Assembly: GCA_038046465.1 (NCBI GenBank)
Contig: JBBSWB010000022.1
Location: 1 to 7,426, forward strand
Reading direction: 5' to 3'
Source: JBBSWB01 sp038046465
GTDB taxonomy: Archaea > Nanobdellota > Nanobdellia > Woesearchaeales > GW2011-AR9
DNA length: 7,426 bases
Both the position numbers and the translations under genes were made by a program. The notes beneath the pieces are model-generated. The model did not search any database and was not told the origin of the DNA. It saw nothing but the letters and a program-made list of their open reading frames with translations. Positions 1 to 5,387 of this stretch are shown in pieces. Position 1 is the first letter of the stretch. Each line of letters opens with the position of its first letter.

Positions 1-66
1 CAGGGCAACCTGAGGTAGGCAGTATTTTTACTTAAGACTTTCTACAGAGCCGTTTCAACCGAAACA
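1..66. other. Left-edge non-coding stretch
   Basis: I see no convincing gene, RNA gene or repeat here. It may hold the 3' flank of a gene outside the window; the T-run at about 26-30 could belong to an upstream terminator, but this is weak. Confidence 0.3.
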
Positions 67-97
67 TTTATAAACCATTACCGGAATATATATTTAA
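67..97 (+). promoter_or_regulatory. Candidate archaeal promoter(s) of the TFB gene
   Basis: Two TATA-box candidates precede the TFB gene. One is TTTATAAA at 67-74, with a purine-rich BRE-like stretch (CGAAAC) before it. The other is an AT-rich box around 87-98 containing TATATTTAAA. With the usual archaeal spacing of about 25 nt they would start transcripts near 95-100 and 115-120, giving short 5' leaders before the ATG at 135. Which one is used cannot be decided from sequence. Confidence 0.55.
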
Positions 98-123
98 AAG
101 TAACGCTTTGGTGATGGGTTTCT

Positions 124-129
124 AGAGGT
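124..129 (+). promoter_or_regulatory. Ribosome binding site of TFB
   Basis: AGAGGT lies 5 nt before the ATG at 135, a short but acceptable Shine-Dalgarno match that supports this start. A GGTGAT match further upstream (110-115) is too distant. Confidence 0.5.
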
Positions 130-134
130 ACACA

Positions 135-1058
135 ATGATTCGAAAGGCTTTAAAAGAATGTCCTGAATGTGCTAGTAAAAATATTTTTAAAGATGTTGAA
201 AAAGGAGAAACCATCTGCCGAGATTGTGGCGCAGTTATCGAAGACCGCATGGTCGACTTTTCTCAAGAATGGCGTAGTTTTGAAGACGATGGACAAGTAA
301 GCAAACGAAGAACCGGTGCACCTTCTAGCCAAACTCAATTTGATCAAGGTTTAGGTACAGAAGTAGGAACTACTTCTGATTTTTACAGATTAGGTTCTGA
401 TAAAGAAAGAGATCGCTTTTTCCGCTTAAGAAAATGGAATATCCGAATCAGTACCGCTATTGAAAGAAATCTTAAAGTAGCTTTAGCCGAATTAAAAAGA
501 GTCAGTTCTTTCTTAAGACTGCCTAAATCCGTTGAAGAAGAAGCTGCTCGAATTTACCGTTTAGCGGTACAAAAAGGTTTAGTTAGGGGAAGATCGATGG
601 AATCGGTCGTAGCCGGCGCTTTATATGCGGCTTGTAGAAGACACGAAATTCCGCGTACTTTAGATGAGATGGGTGAAGCATCTGGTATCGAAAAGAAAGA
701 AATTGGACGAACTTATCGCTTTGTAACCAGAGAATTAGAAATTAGCATTAGACCGAGCAATCCTGCAGATTATATTCCTAGATTTGCTTCTGCCTTAAAG
801 TTAAGCCCAGAAACGCAATCAGAAGCCGTGGAAATTTTAGAAATGGCCCGTGACATCGAGCTTACTTCTGGTCGTGGTCCAACCGGCATTGCTGCAGCAG
901 CTTTATATGTAGCTAGTTTAATCCACAGTGAAAAAAGAACTCAACGAGAAGTTGCCGATGTAGCCGGAGTTACCGAAGTAACTATTCGAAACCGATATAA
1001 AGAATTAATTAAGAAACTTAAATTAGCGAAATCGGTTGAGAAAAGCAAGAAGAAATAA
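135..1058 (+). CDS. tfb: Transcription initiation factor IIB (TFB)
   Basis: Archaeal homologue of eukaryotic TFIIB. It binds the TBP-TATA complex and the BRE and recruits RNA polymerase for initiation. At 307 aa it has the usual family length. Visible parts: an N-terminal zinc ribbon with C9-x2-C12 and C28-x2-C31; a B-reader/linker segment (about residues 43-77, starting SQEWRSF and including the KRRTGAP stretch); then two cyclin-like repeats (roughly 105-200 and 205-300). The second repeat ends in a helix-turn-helix containing TQREVADVAGV and TIRNRYKEL, the BRE-contacting region. The C-terminus is lysine-rich. The start is supported by AGAGGT 5 nt upstream and by the ribbon beginning at residue 9. 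All zinc ligands are present and nothing looks broken. It appears to be a single-gene unit with its own promoter and a T-rich 3' end. Confidence 0.97.
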   Translation: MIRKALKECPECASKNIFKDVEKGETICRDCGAVIEDRMVDFSQEWRSFEDDGQVSKRRTGAPSSQTQFDQGLGTEVGTTSDFYRLGSDKERDRFFRLRKWNIRISTAIERNLKVALAELKRVSSFLRLPKSVEEEAARIYRLAVQKGLVRGRSMESVVAGALYAACRRHEIPRTLDEMGEASGIEKKEIGRTYRFVTRELEISIRPSNPADYIPRFASALKLSPETQSEAVEILEMARDIELTSGRGPTGIAAAALYVASLIHSEKRTQREVADVAGVTEVTIRNRYKELIKKLKLAKSVEKSKKK

Positions 1059-1083
1059 TTATTATTTTCTTTTTTGATTTTGT
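1059..1083 (+). terminator. T-rich 3' end of TFB
   Basis: Several T-runs directly follow the TFB stop codon, including TTTTCTTTTTTG at 1065-1076 and TTTT at 1078-1081. This is the form archaeal intrinsic terminators usually take. A 7-bp A/T inverted repeat (CTTTTTT 1069-1075 with AAAAAAG 1084-1090) is also present. It would separate TFB from the operon that follows. Confidence 0.45.
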
Positions 1084-1088
1084 AAAAA

Positions 1089-1118
1089 AGTGGTTTAGAG
1101 AAATTAAATTAGACCACT
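1089..1118 (+). promoter_or_regulatory. Inverted repeat before the UPF0489-HIT operon (operator or 5' hairpin)
   Basis: AGTGGTTTA (1089-1097) pairs with TAGACCACT (1110-1118). All 9 positions pair in RNA if one U-G wobble is allowed, across a 12-nt AT-rich loop containing AAATTAAAT. The right arm ends 4 nt before the ATG at 1123. It could be a protein-binding site over the promoter, or a hairpin at the 5' end of the mRNA that limits access to the start codon. No clear Shine-Dalgarno site precedes 1123. The operon promoter must lie in 1060-1110, but I cannot place a convincing TATA box. Confidence 0.45.
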
Positions 1119-1122
1119 AACC

Positions 1123-1923
1123 ATGAAATCAATTACTATTGCCGGAATTCCAGCTGGGGTTGTAAACAATCATAACGAAGTATTGTATTACTGGATAAAT
1201 TCAAAAATACGTAACGCAACTTTGTTTCGGGTTGATGCACACCACGATATGTGTGACAGTTACAAGATTAATAAAATTCTTTTTAAACAAATAAACCCCT
1301 CGGATTATGGTCGGTTTCATATTGCTAACTTTAATTGTCCTGCGGTTCAACAAGGGATTATTGATTCTATCTACTGGCATAATCCCCATTCTTCAGAAAG
1401 AAACTTACAAGATTTAGGCACCACTAGAAAAGAAGTTGAAAGAAGAAGGATAGGGATAACTATTATCGACCATTCCGGATGTTTCTTTTCAGAACAGGTC
1501 TGCAGATGGGATGAATCAGTAAGAGACGAGTTACTTAGCGGGATTGGAAAAATTATTAGTCCAATGGAATTAGTTGTTCCAACCAACGGAAAGTTAATTG
1601 TTGATTTTGACTTAGATGGTTTTTGCTGTGATCGCAGTTCTTCCATCGATTTTTGTTCTGGAAGTGACGGTTATTTTAGAAAAGATAATCCTTACGATGG
1701 TGTTTCTAATTTTGAGAAAAGAATTGATGAACCAATTGCGCTGCTTAAATTACTGCCTCGGCCAGACTTGATTACTATTGCTAAATCTTTAGGTAATTGT
1801 GATCCGGATTTAACTCTAGTCGAAAAATATTTAGATAATTGTTTTGCTTTCTGTTATGTTCCAGTGGACAAAGTTGATCAAGTCCAGGAATGTTTGATCG
1901 AAAAGCTAAAACAGATTTATTAA
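1123..1923 (+). CDS. UPF0489-family protein, arginase-like fold, copy 1
   Basis: A 266-aa soluble protein I assign to the UPF0489 (C5orf22-like) family. The N-terminal motif NNHNEVLYYW (15-24) is followed by VDAHHDM (37-43, with D38, H40, D42) and later DFDLDGF (161-167, with D161, D163, D165). DAHxD and DxDxD are arranged as in the metal-binding core of arginase/deacetylase-type ureohydrolases, so a divalent-metal hydrolase is plausible. As far as I recall, peptide arginases of some bacterial RiPP pathways (OspR type) belong to this family. The substrate here is unknown and no precursor-peptide gene is visible. It is the first gene of a three-gene operon and is followed 23 nt later by a paralogue sharing the same motifs and an identical 13-residue C-terminus. 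Cysteine-rich patches at about 168-178 and in the C-terminal quarter are absent or different in copy 2. Confidence 0.8.
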   Translation: MKSITIAGIPAGVVNNHNEVLYYWINSKIRNATLFRVDAHHDMCDSYKINKILFKQINPSDYGRFHIANFNCPAVQQGIIDSIYWHNPHSSERNLQDLGTTRKEVERRRIGITIIDHSGCFFSEQVCRWDESVRDELLSGIGKIISPMELVVPTNGKLIVDFDLDGFCCDRSSSIDFCSGSDGYFRKDNPYDGVSNFEKRIDEPIALLKLLPRPDLITIAKSLGNCDPDLTLVEKYLDNCFAFCYVPVDKVDQVQECLIEKLKQIY

Positions 1924-1926
1924 AAT

Positions 1927-1931
1927 GAGGT
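1927..1931 (+). promoter_or_regulatory. Distant ribosome-binding-like site before UPF0489 copy 2
   Basis: GAGGT sits just after the copy 1 stop but 15 nt from the ATG at 1947, longer than usual. The start at 1947 is nevertheless supported because its N-terminus (MKxTxIAGIPAG) aligns from the first residue with copy 1. Confidence 0.35.
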
Positions 1932-1946
1932 ACAACAATATCCAAA

Positions 1947-2729
1947 ATGAAAGCCACTAAAATTGCCGGAATTCCAGCTGGAATCGTAAATAATCATAAC
2001 GAAGTATTATACCACTGGGTGAAATCTGGAATTAAAGGCGCAACTTTGTTTCGGGTCGATGCACATAGCGATATGGATGGCGGGAGTGAGTACCAAGAAA
2101 AGTTAACCATTAAAAGTTACCTTCATTTTCACATATCTGATTTTAATTGCCCGGCAGTATATCACGGTATTGTTGATTCAATCTATTGGCTGAATCCCCA
2201 TTCTGAATCAAGAAAATTACAAGATTTGGGGACGGTTAGAACTGAAAAGGGCAGGGGAAAAATTGAGGTAATCTTAAAACCATCTCATTGTGAGCCTGAG
2301 CCAAGGTATGGGTGGACGTATCTTTTTCCAAATAAGAAGATAAAGTATTTTTCCATTTTAGAGGAAGTGATTTCTCCCAAGGATATTAAAATTCCCACAG
2401 CCAGCCCTTTAATCGCTGATTTTGACCTTGATGCTTTTTGTACTCACAAACCAACATCAATACATAATCTTGATTCTTTGACTTGTGGCGGTAGTTCTGA
2501 TTATATCGAAATTTATGATACTGCAAATTATGATGGAATTTCTGGTTTTGAAAAACGAATTGCAGAAACAACCGAAATATTACAACAGTTACCTAAACCA
2601 AATTTAATTACTATTGCTCGGTCGCTTGGTTACACTCGGAGCGATAATAATCGTGGGTGTTATGTACCTCACAAAATGGTCAAACGAGTTCAGGAATGCT
2701 TGATTGAAAAGCTAAAACAAATTTACTAG
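1947..2729 (+). CDS. UPF0489-family protein, arginase-like fold, copy 2
   Basis: A 260-aa paralogue of the preceding gene, clearly a tandem duplicate. Both share NNHNEVLY, ATLFRVDAHxDM, FNCPAV, DSIYW-NPHS, LQDLGT, FDLD-F, a Y/DGxSxFEKRI stretch, LITIA-SLG and the C-terminus VQECLIEKLKQIY. The putative metal ligands D38, H40 and D42 and D158, D160 and D162 are kept, so both copies look catalytically competent. They diverge most at residues 44-58, in the middle (about 97-140) and before the C-terminus, which would fit a change of substrate or partner. DNA identity remains high at the two ends: a 20-bp exact match at 1138-1157 and 1962-1981 begins in the sixth codon of each gene. The gene lies 7 nt before the HIT gene, so co-translation is likely. 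Function beyond the fold is unknown. Confidence 0.8.
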   Translation: MKATKIAGIPAGIVNNHNEVLYHWVKSGIKGATLFRVDAHSDMDGGSEYQEKLTIKSYLHFHISDFNCPAVYHGIVDSIYWLNPHSESRKLQDLGTVRTEKGRGKIEVILKPSHCEPEPRYGWTYLFPNKKIKYFSILEEVISPKDIKIPTASPLIADFDLDAFCTHKPTSIHNLDSLTCGGSSDYIEIYDTANYDGISGFEKRIAETTEILQQLPKPNLITIARSLGYTRSDNNRGCYVPHKMVKRVQECLIEKLKQIY

Positions 2730-2736
2730 GTTACCA

Positions 2737-3795
2737 ATGGAACTCTCCCCTGAAATCAAAGCGCAATTAGCCGAACAAAAGAAACAATGCATCCATTGTA
2801 AATTGCTTTCCGGGGAAATTCCCAATGCCCATATTGTTTTTCAGGACGATAAAACTGCTGCTTTGTTAGATATTTATCCGGCGGTTAAAGGGCATGCGGT
2901 GTATTTGTTAAAAGAACATTATCCTATGCCCGTATATATTCCTGGAGAAGAGTTTAGGCGCAAATGCGCATTAATTCCGGGATTGAGCAAAGCCATTAAA
3001 TCCGGAATGGTTAAAACCGGAATAACTATTTTTATGGCTATTGGCAGCGCGGCTGGACAGCAGTCCTATCATTTTCTGGCCCATTTTCTTCCTCGAGAAG
3101 AGAATGATGGGTTTTTTAATTTTTTATTTTCTAAAAAAGTAGGAGCACTAGTAGAAGCAGATGCGCAGTTACTAACCCAAACCATTTTTACCCAGATGAA
3201 TAATTACTTTGTTAAAAATCCTGCTTCCTGGCATACGGAGAAAGGAAATATTCCTTCTTACCTTACCGAAATTTATGAAACTTCAACAGTAATTTATGAA
3301 GATGAAAAAATTCTTTGTATTGCCCCTCCAAAAGGTATGGCTAAAGGGCATTTAATCATCTACAGCAAGACGGAAGAGAAATATATTGAACGTCTTTCTC
3401 AGGAAGATTCAGTTCACTTGTTCTCTGCTGCTTCTTTAGCTTCGACAGCGGTCTTCGAACATTTTAAGGCGCAGGGAACCAATGTAATCTTAAAATCTGG
3501 CGAATGCGATGACAATCCCCGAGGAAAATTAGAAGTTCACATTTTTCCTCGCTGGCAAAATGATCCTTTGCAAGAGCTGGTATGGAGCCCTAAGCAACCT
3601 AATTATGATTTGGGCAGCATTGCCAAAAAAATTAAAGAGGAAACTTGGAAAGTAGAATATGTTGCAGATAAACAAACTAAACCAACTGAAGAAAAAAAAG
3701 TTAACACTAAAACTGAAGTTCTAAAACCAACCCCTACTCCTCAAACGGCAGCAGAAGAAATCAACAAGGCTATAAATTCGTTTAAAATAAGTTAG
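2737..3795 (+). CDS. Tandem HIT-domain protein, probably non-catalytic
   Basis: A 352-aa protein with two histidine-triad (HIT) domains. Domain 1 (about 15-125) starts with the zinc-type CIHC pair (C18, C21), then SGEIP, LDIYPAVKGH and the AGQ-to-PR signature. Domain 2 (about 180-275) shows VIYED, PPKGMAKGH and VHIFPRW. A low-complexity K/E/T/P-rich tail (about 310-340) ends it. HIT proteins are nucleotide hydrolases or transferases that use the middle His of HxHxH as nucleophile. Here domain 1 reads H112-F-L114-A-H116 and domain 2 reads K264-L-E266-V-H268, so the nucleophilic position is Leu and Glu while the third His and the following PR are kept. The protein may therefore bind nucleotides without cleaving them, or use other residues. 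It is the last gene of the operon with the UPF0489 pair; the start at 2737 follows 7 nt after the previous stop, with only weak AGGT upstream. Its stop overlaps the first block of the left repeat. Confidence 0.85.
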   Translation: MELSPEIKAQLAEQKKQCIHCKLLSGEIPNAHIVFQDDKTAALLDIYPAVKGHAVYLLKEHYPMPVYIPGEEFRRKCALIPGLSKAIKSGMVKTGITIFMAIGSAAGQQSYHFLAHFLPREENDGFFNFLFSKKVGALVEADAQLLTQTIFTQMNNYFVKNPASWHTEKGNIPSYLTEIYETSTVIYEDEKILCIAPPKGMAKGHLIIYSKTEEKYIERLSQEDSVHLFSAASLASTAVFEHFKAQGTNVILKSGECDDNPRGKLEVHIFPRWQNDPLQELVWSPKQPNYDLGSIAKKIKEETWKVEYVADKQTKPTEEKKVNTKTEVLKPTPTPQTAAEEINKAINSFKIS

Positions 3796-3828
3796 TTTCA
3801 ATTTTTGAGTTGCTTTTATCGCTAAAAG
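3796..3828 (+). terminator. Candidate 3' end of the UPF0489-HIT operon
   Basis: A T-rich stretch (3796-3806) follows the HIT stop directly. It is followed by a 6-bp hairpin, CTTTTA (3813-3818) with TAAAAG (3823-3828), closing on a TCGC loop. The T-run could serve as an archaeal terminator. It lies inside the left copy of the inverted repeat, so the hairpin may belong to that element. Confidence 0.35.
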
Positions 3829-3859
3829 TGAACTGTACTTCCTTTACGGCGCTGGCTTC

Positions 3860-3918
3860 GTTTAGTCGAGAGAAAAAAACGTACTAAAATTACCAACTTC
3901 ACCTAACGTGGACTAAAC
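3860..3918. repeat. Short inverted repeat inside the left element
   Basis: GTTTAGTC (3860-3867) and GACTAAAC (3911-3918) are perfect 8-bp complements separated by 43 nt. They fall in the extra segment of the left repeat that the right copy lacks, which suggests a hairpin-forming insertion or an arm lost from the other copy. Confidence 0.4.
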
Positions 3919-3953
3919 AAAATTTTCCAGAGAATTATTTTGGGGCGGGCGTT

Positions 3954-4045
3954 GATGAAAAAAGAAATTTACTTTATGATTAATAACAAAAATTCCACTT
4001 TAGAATTATCTTAAAACTAGATGCAGACTGGAAGAATAGTAAAAA
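3954..4045 (-). terminator. Probable 3' flank/terminator of the TraB-like gene
   Basis: Read on the - strand, the stop codon at 4048-4046 is followed at once by AATTTTTAC (4047-4039), then by TTTTTG near 3992-3986 and a longer T-rich run (TTTCTTTTTT, 3966-3957). Such T-tracts are typical archaeal termination signals. No gene longer than a 19-codon spurious frame is present. Confidence 0.4.
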
Positions 4046-4822
4046 TTACTCTTGATCAACTGAAGAAGAATCTCGTTTAGGTACCTTAAAAGTAAATCTA
4101 GACATAACTACTTTACCTTCCATTACCTCTGCCACTCTTACCACTTGCAACTGCATATTTTTCGTTAAGTATCTCTCGATACCATCAACATGGTCACGCC
4201 CACAAACAACTAGAAGATTATCTCTTTCTGTCTCAAGAAGTTCTTTTGTTTTTTCACCCATCACCTGATCCCGTCCTGTCATATTGAGAGAATAATCATG
4301 AACTTTAGCAACATAACCTCGGATTCTATCAAGCAAACTTGGTCTTGAACCTAATTTTTCCCATTGTTTAGATACTCTTTTTTGATATGCGTCTGATTCG
4401 GGGTTTTCAGGATCTCCATCTTTTCGTGAACGAACATAATCTATTAGAGCCAATGGAAGTTCTAAAAGATTTACTGCTACAAATGCAATCTTTCTACCTA
4501 ATCCAATATGTTCTGAAGTTGAATCTTCAAATCTAACAACATCTTTACCAAGCCTCTGAGCTATAGAAAGAGCATTTTCATTATTAAATGATCTTTTGGT
4601 GATAGCTGAATACAACAAATAAGCAGGAAGAACTGCTAATGCGACATATTTTAAGTGGCTGCTTTTTCCAACTTCTTCCCCTTCAATAGCAACAGTGCCA
4701 TATTCAGGGATTTTTTGCTTAGCAATTCTTGTATCGGCATCACTATAAAGATGTGTCTCTCCTAAGATCCCTAACTTTTTTTCTAAGTCTCCTATTTTTA
4801 CTTTATATTCGCCGTAATACAT
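4046..4822 (-). CDS. TraB/TIKI-like family protein with hydrophobic segments
   Basis: A 258-aa protein showing the hallmarks of the TraB/PrgY/TIKI (EreA/ChaN-like) superfamily: a first GxxH (G21-E-T-H24, in LGETHLYS), a conserved acid in AIEGEE (E47), an MTGRDQVM segment with R184, and a second GxxH (G208-R-D-H211, in VVCGRDHVDGIERYL). The family includes TIKI metalloproteases and PrgY/TraB, which limits peptide-pheromone activity, so a peptidase or peptide-binding role is possible but unproven. Two hydrophobic stretches, about 57-75 (ending PAYLLYSA) and about 106-128, could be membrane helices, which would place it at the cytoplasmic membrane. It is the second gene of a - strand operon, starting 3 nt after the stop of its partner and served by AGGAGGT at 4837-4831. 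The start aligns well, with the first GxxH about 20 residues in. The assignment rests on motif pattern, not an alignment. Confidence 0.7.
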   Translation of the reverse strand: MYYGEYKVKIGDLEKKLGILGETHLYSDADTRIAKQKIPEYGTVAIEGEEVGKSSHLKYVALAVLPAYLLYSAITKRSFNNENALSIAQRLGKDVVRFEDSTSEHIGLGRKIAFVAVNLLELPLALIDYVRSRKDGDPENPESDAYQKRVSKQWEKLGSRPSLLDRIRGYVAKVHDYSLNMTGRDQVMGEKTKELLETERDNLLVVCGRDHVDGIERYLTKNMQLQVVRVAEVMEGKVVMSRFTFKVPKRDSSSVDQE

Positions 4823-4825
4823 AGT

Positions 4826-5254
4826 CTAAGACCTCCTCTTGCTCTCTACGGGCATATTAGGCATTTCGCCATATTGTTGAAGTACCATTTGAATAAACTG
4901 ACCTACGACCTTTTTATAGGCTATACCAAACATACTATCATCTCTATCCACATCGATATCTTGGGGTCCCATTGTATGAACGCCCCATTCTTGGGTACGA
5001 AATGGAACAGAAGAATATTGCTCCTCTGGTCTAATCGCTTCAAATCTCACTAAAAAACTGGGGGTGTCATTACATGGACCAAAACGTACAAGCTGGCCAA
5101 AATTAACAACATAATCCGAAGAATTCCCAGTTGGATTTTCTGTGAATTCATATCTGCTACCGTAAGCTTGAGCATTAAGTGTACTTACCGCTGATCTAAT
5201 TTTACTTACTAAGTCGTCACCTTTAGTAGGTTTTGGCAATTGAATCTCTTTCAT
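4826..5254 (-). CDS. Hypothetical 142-aa protein, partner of the TraB-like gene
   Basis: I do not recognise the family. The 142-residue product looks soluble, with no signal peptide or membrane segment. It has an amphipathic start (KIRSAVSTLNAQA, about 18-30), a central part with alternating hydrophobic residues suggesting beta strands (SDYVVNFGQLVRFG, then FLVRFEAI), an acidic turn (DIDVDRDDS, about 99-107), and a helical end (KKVVGQFIQMVLQQYGEMP) with a basic tail. It is the first gene of the - strand operon, preceded by AGGAGGT 7 nt before the ATG and a good BRE/TATA element, so it is very likely a real, expressed gene. Its tight linkage to the TraB-like gene (3 nt gap) suggests a shared role, for example a partner or regulator of that protein, but nothing in the sequence proves this. 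Confidence 0.75.
   Translation of the reverse strand: MKEIQLPKPTKGDDLVSKIRSAVSTLNAQAYGSRYEFTENPTGNSSDYVVNFGQLVRFGPCNDTPSFLVRFEAIRPEEQYSSVPFRTQEWGVHTMGPQDIDVDRDDSMFGIAYKKVVGQFIQMVLQQYGEMPNMPVESKRRS
4831..4837 (-). promoter_or_regulatory. Strong ribosome binding site of the TraB-like gene
   Basis: AGGAGGT on the - strand lies 8 nt before the ATG at 4822, inside the last codons of the upstream gene. It fixes the start and suggests coupled, efficient translation. Confidence 0.8.
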
Positions 5255-5261
5255 TTTTTCA

Positions 5262-5268
5262 ACCTCCT
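5262..5268 (-). promoter_or_regulatory. Strong ribosome binding site of the 142-aa gene
   Basis: AGGAGGT on the - strand lies 7 nt before the ATG at 5254. It is the same sequence as the site of the downstream TraB-like gene. Confidence 0.8.
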
Positions 5269-5302
5269 ATTTTTGATTAATATTTCTCTAAAAGTGGCAC
5301 TA

Positions 5303-5317
5303 CTATTTAAAGCTTTC
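5303..5317 (-). promoter_or_regulatory. BRE/TATA promoter of the - strand operon
   Basis: Read on the - strand, GAAAG (BRE-like, 5317-5313) is followed by CTTTAAATAG (5312-5303), close to the archaeal consensus. A start about 25 nt downstream would fall near 5280, leaving a leader of roughly 25 nt that contains the ribosome binding site at 5268-5262. It diverges from the MNT promoter about 40 nt away. Confidence 0.7.
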
Positions 5318-5350
5318 GTCCCTTTATAGTGAAAACATAGAAACAAAACA

Positions 5351-5358
5351 TTTTTATA
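5351..5358 (+). promoter_or_regulatory. TATA box of the MNT-HEPN operon, likely leaderless
   Basis: TTTTTATA with AAAAC purines upstream is centred about 27 nt before the ATG at 5382, so transcription would start at or within a few bases of the start codon. No Shine-Dalgarno site precedes the ATG. Together this points to a leaderless transcript for the first gene, in contrast to the strong ribosome sites of its neighbours. Confidence 0.6.
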
Positions 5359-5362
5359 CTAC

Positions 5363-5387
5363 TGGTACTTATTCGTACCATATGGTA
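5363..5387 (+). promoter_or_regulatory. Operator-like half-site cluster over the MNT start
   Basis: TGGTAC (5363-5368) and GTACCA (5375-5380) form a perfect inverted repeat with a 6-nt spacer. A second, overlapping palindrome, TACCATATGGTA (5376-5387), reuses the right arm and covers the start codon. That makes three copies of a TGGTA half-site between the TATA box and the first codons. The first gene encodes a winged helix, so autorepression, as is usual for toxin-antitoxin operons, is a natural reading. Confidence 0.6.

Larger units (their letters stand above)
3791..3953 (+). repeat. Left copy of a gapped inverted repeat (element end?)
   Basis: Five blocks here recur, reverse-complemented and in the same internal order, at 6481-6644: GTTAGTTTC (3791-3799), TTTTTGAGTTGCT (3802-3814), CTGTACTTC (3833-3841), TTTTCCAGAG (3923-3932) and GGGGCGGGCGTT (3942-3953). 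CGCTG (3850-3854) follows the third block in both copies. Spacing differs: this copy has 81 nt between blocks 3 and 4, where the other has 15. It starts over the HIT stop codon, and its GC-rich end points toward the 3' end of the TraB-like gene. The G-run is out of character with the AT-rich surroundings. The remaining stretch to 4045 holds T-runs on the - strand (terminator-like for the TraB-like gene) and nothing else I recognise. Confidence 0.75.

Noticed and set aside
150..347. Small - strand frame inside TFB
   Set aside because: It lies antisense to the zinc ribbon and linker of a clearly real gene, with no promoter or ribosome site of its own.
1201..1646. Two antisense frames inside UPF0489 copy 1
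   Set aside because: Composition reflects the complement of the conserved coding strand; no independent start signals.
2386..2571. Antisense 61-codon frame inside UPF0489 copy 2
   Set aside because: Low-complexity product rich in N, Q, K and Y, with no start signals; a shadow of the real gene.
3791..3953. Reading the repeats as integron attC sites
   Set aside because: The GGGCGTT/AACGCCC ends recall attC arms, but the GTTRRRY and RYYYAAC core sites do not fit, the copies are inverted rather than in the same orientation, and no integrase is visible.
3955..4014. A 19-codon frame starting right after the left repeat
   Set aside because: Too short, with no ribosome binding site; it is antisense to the terminator region of the TraB-like gene and has no recognisable product.
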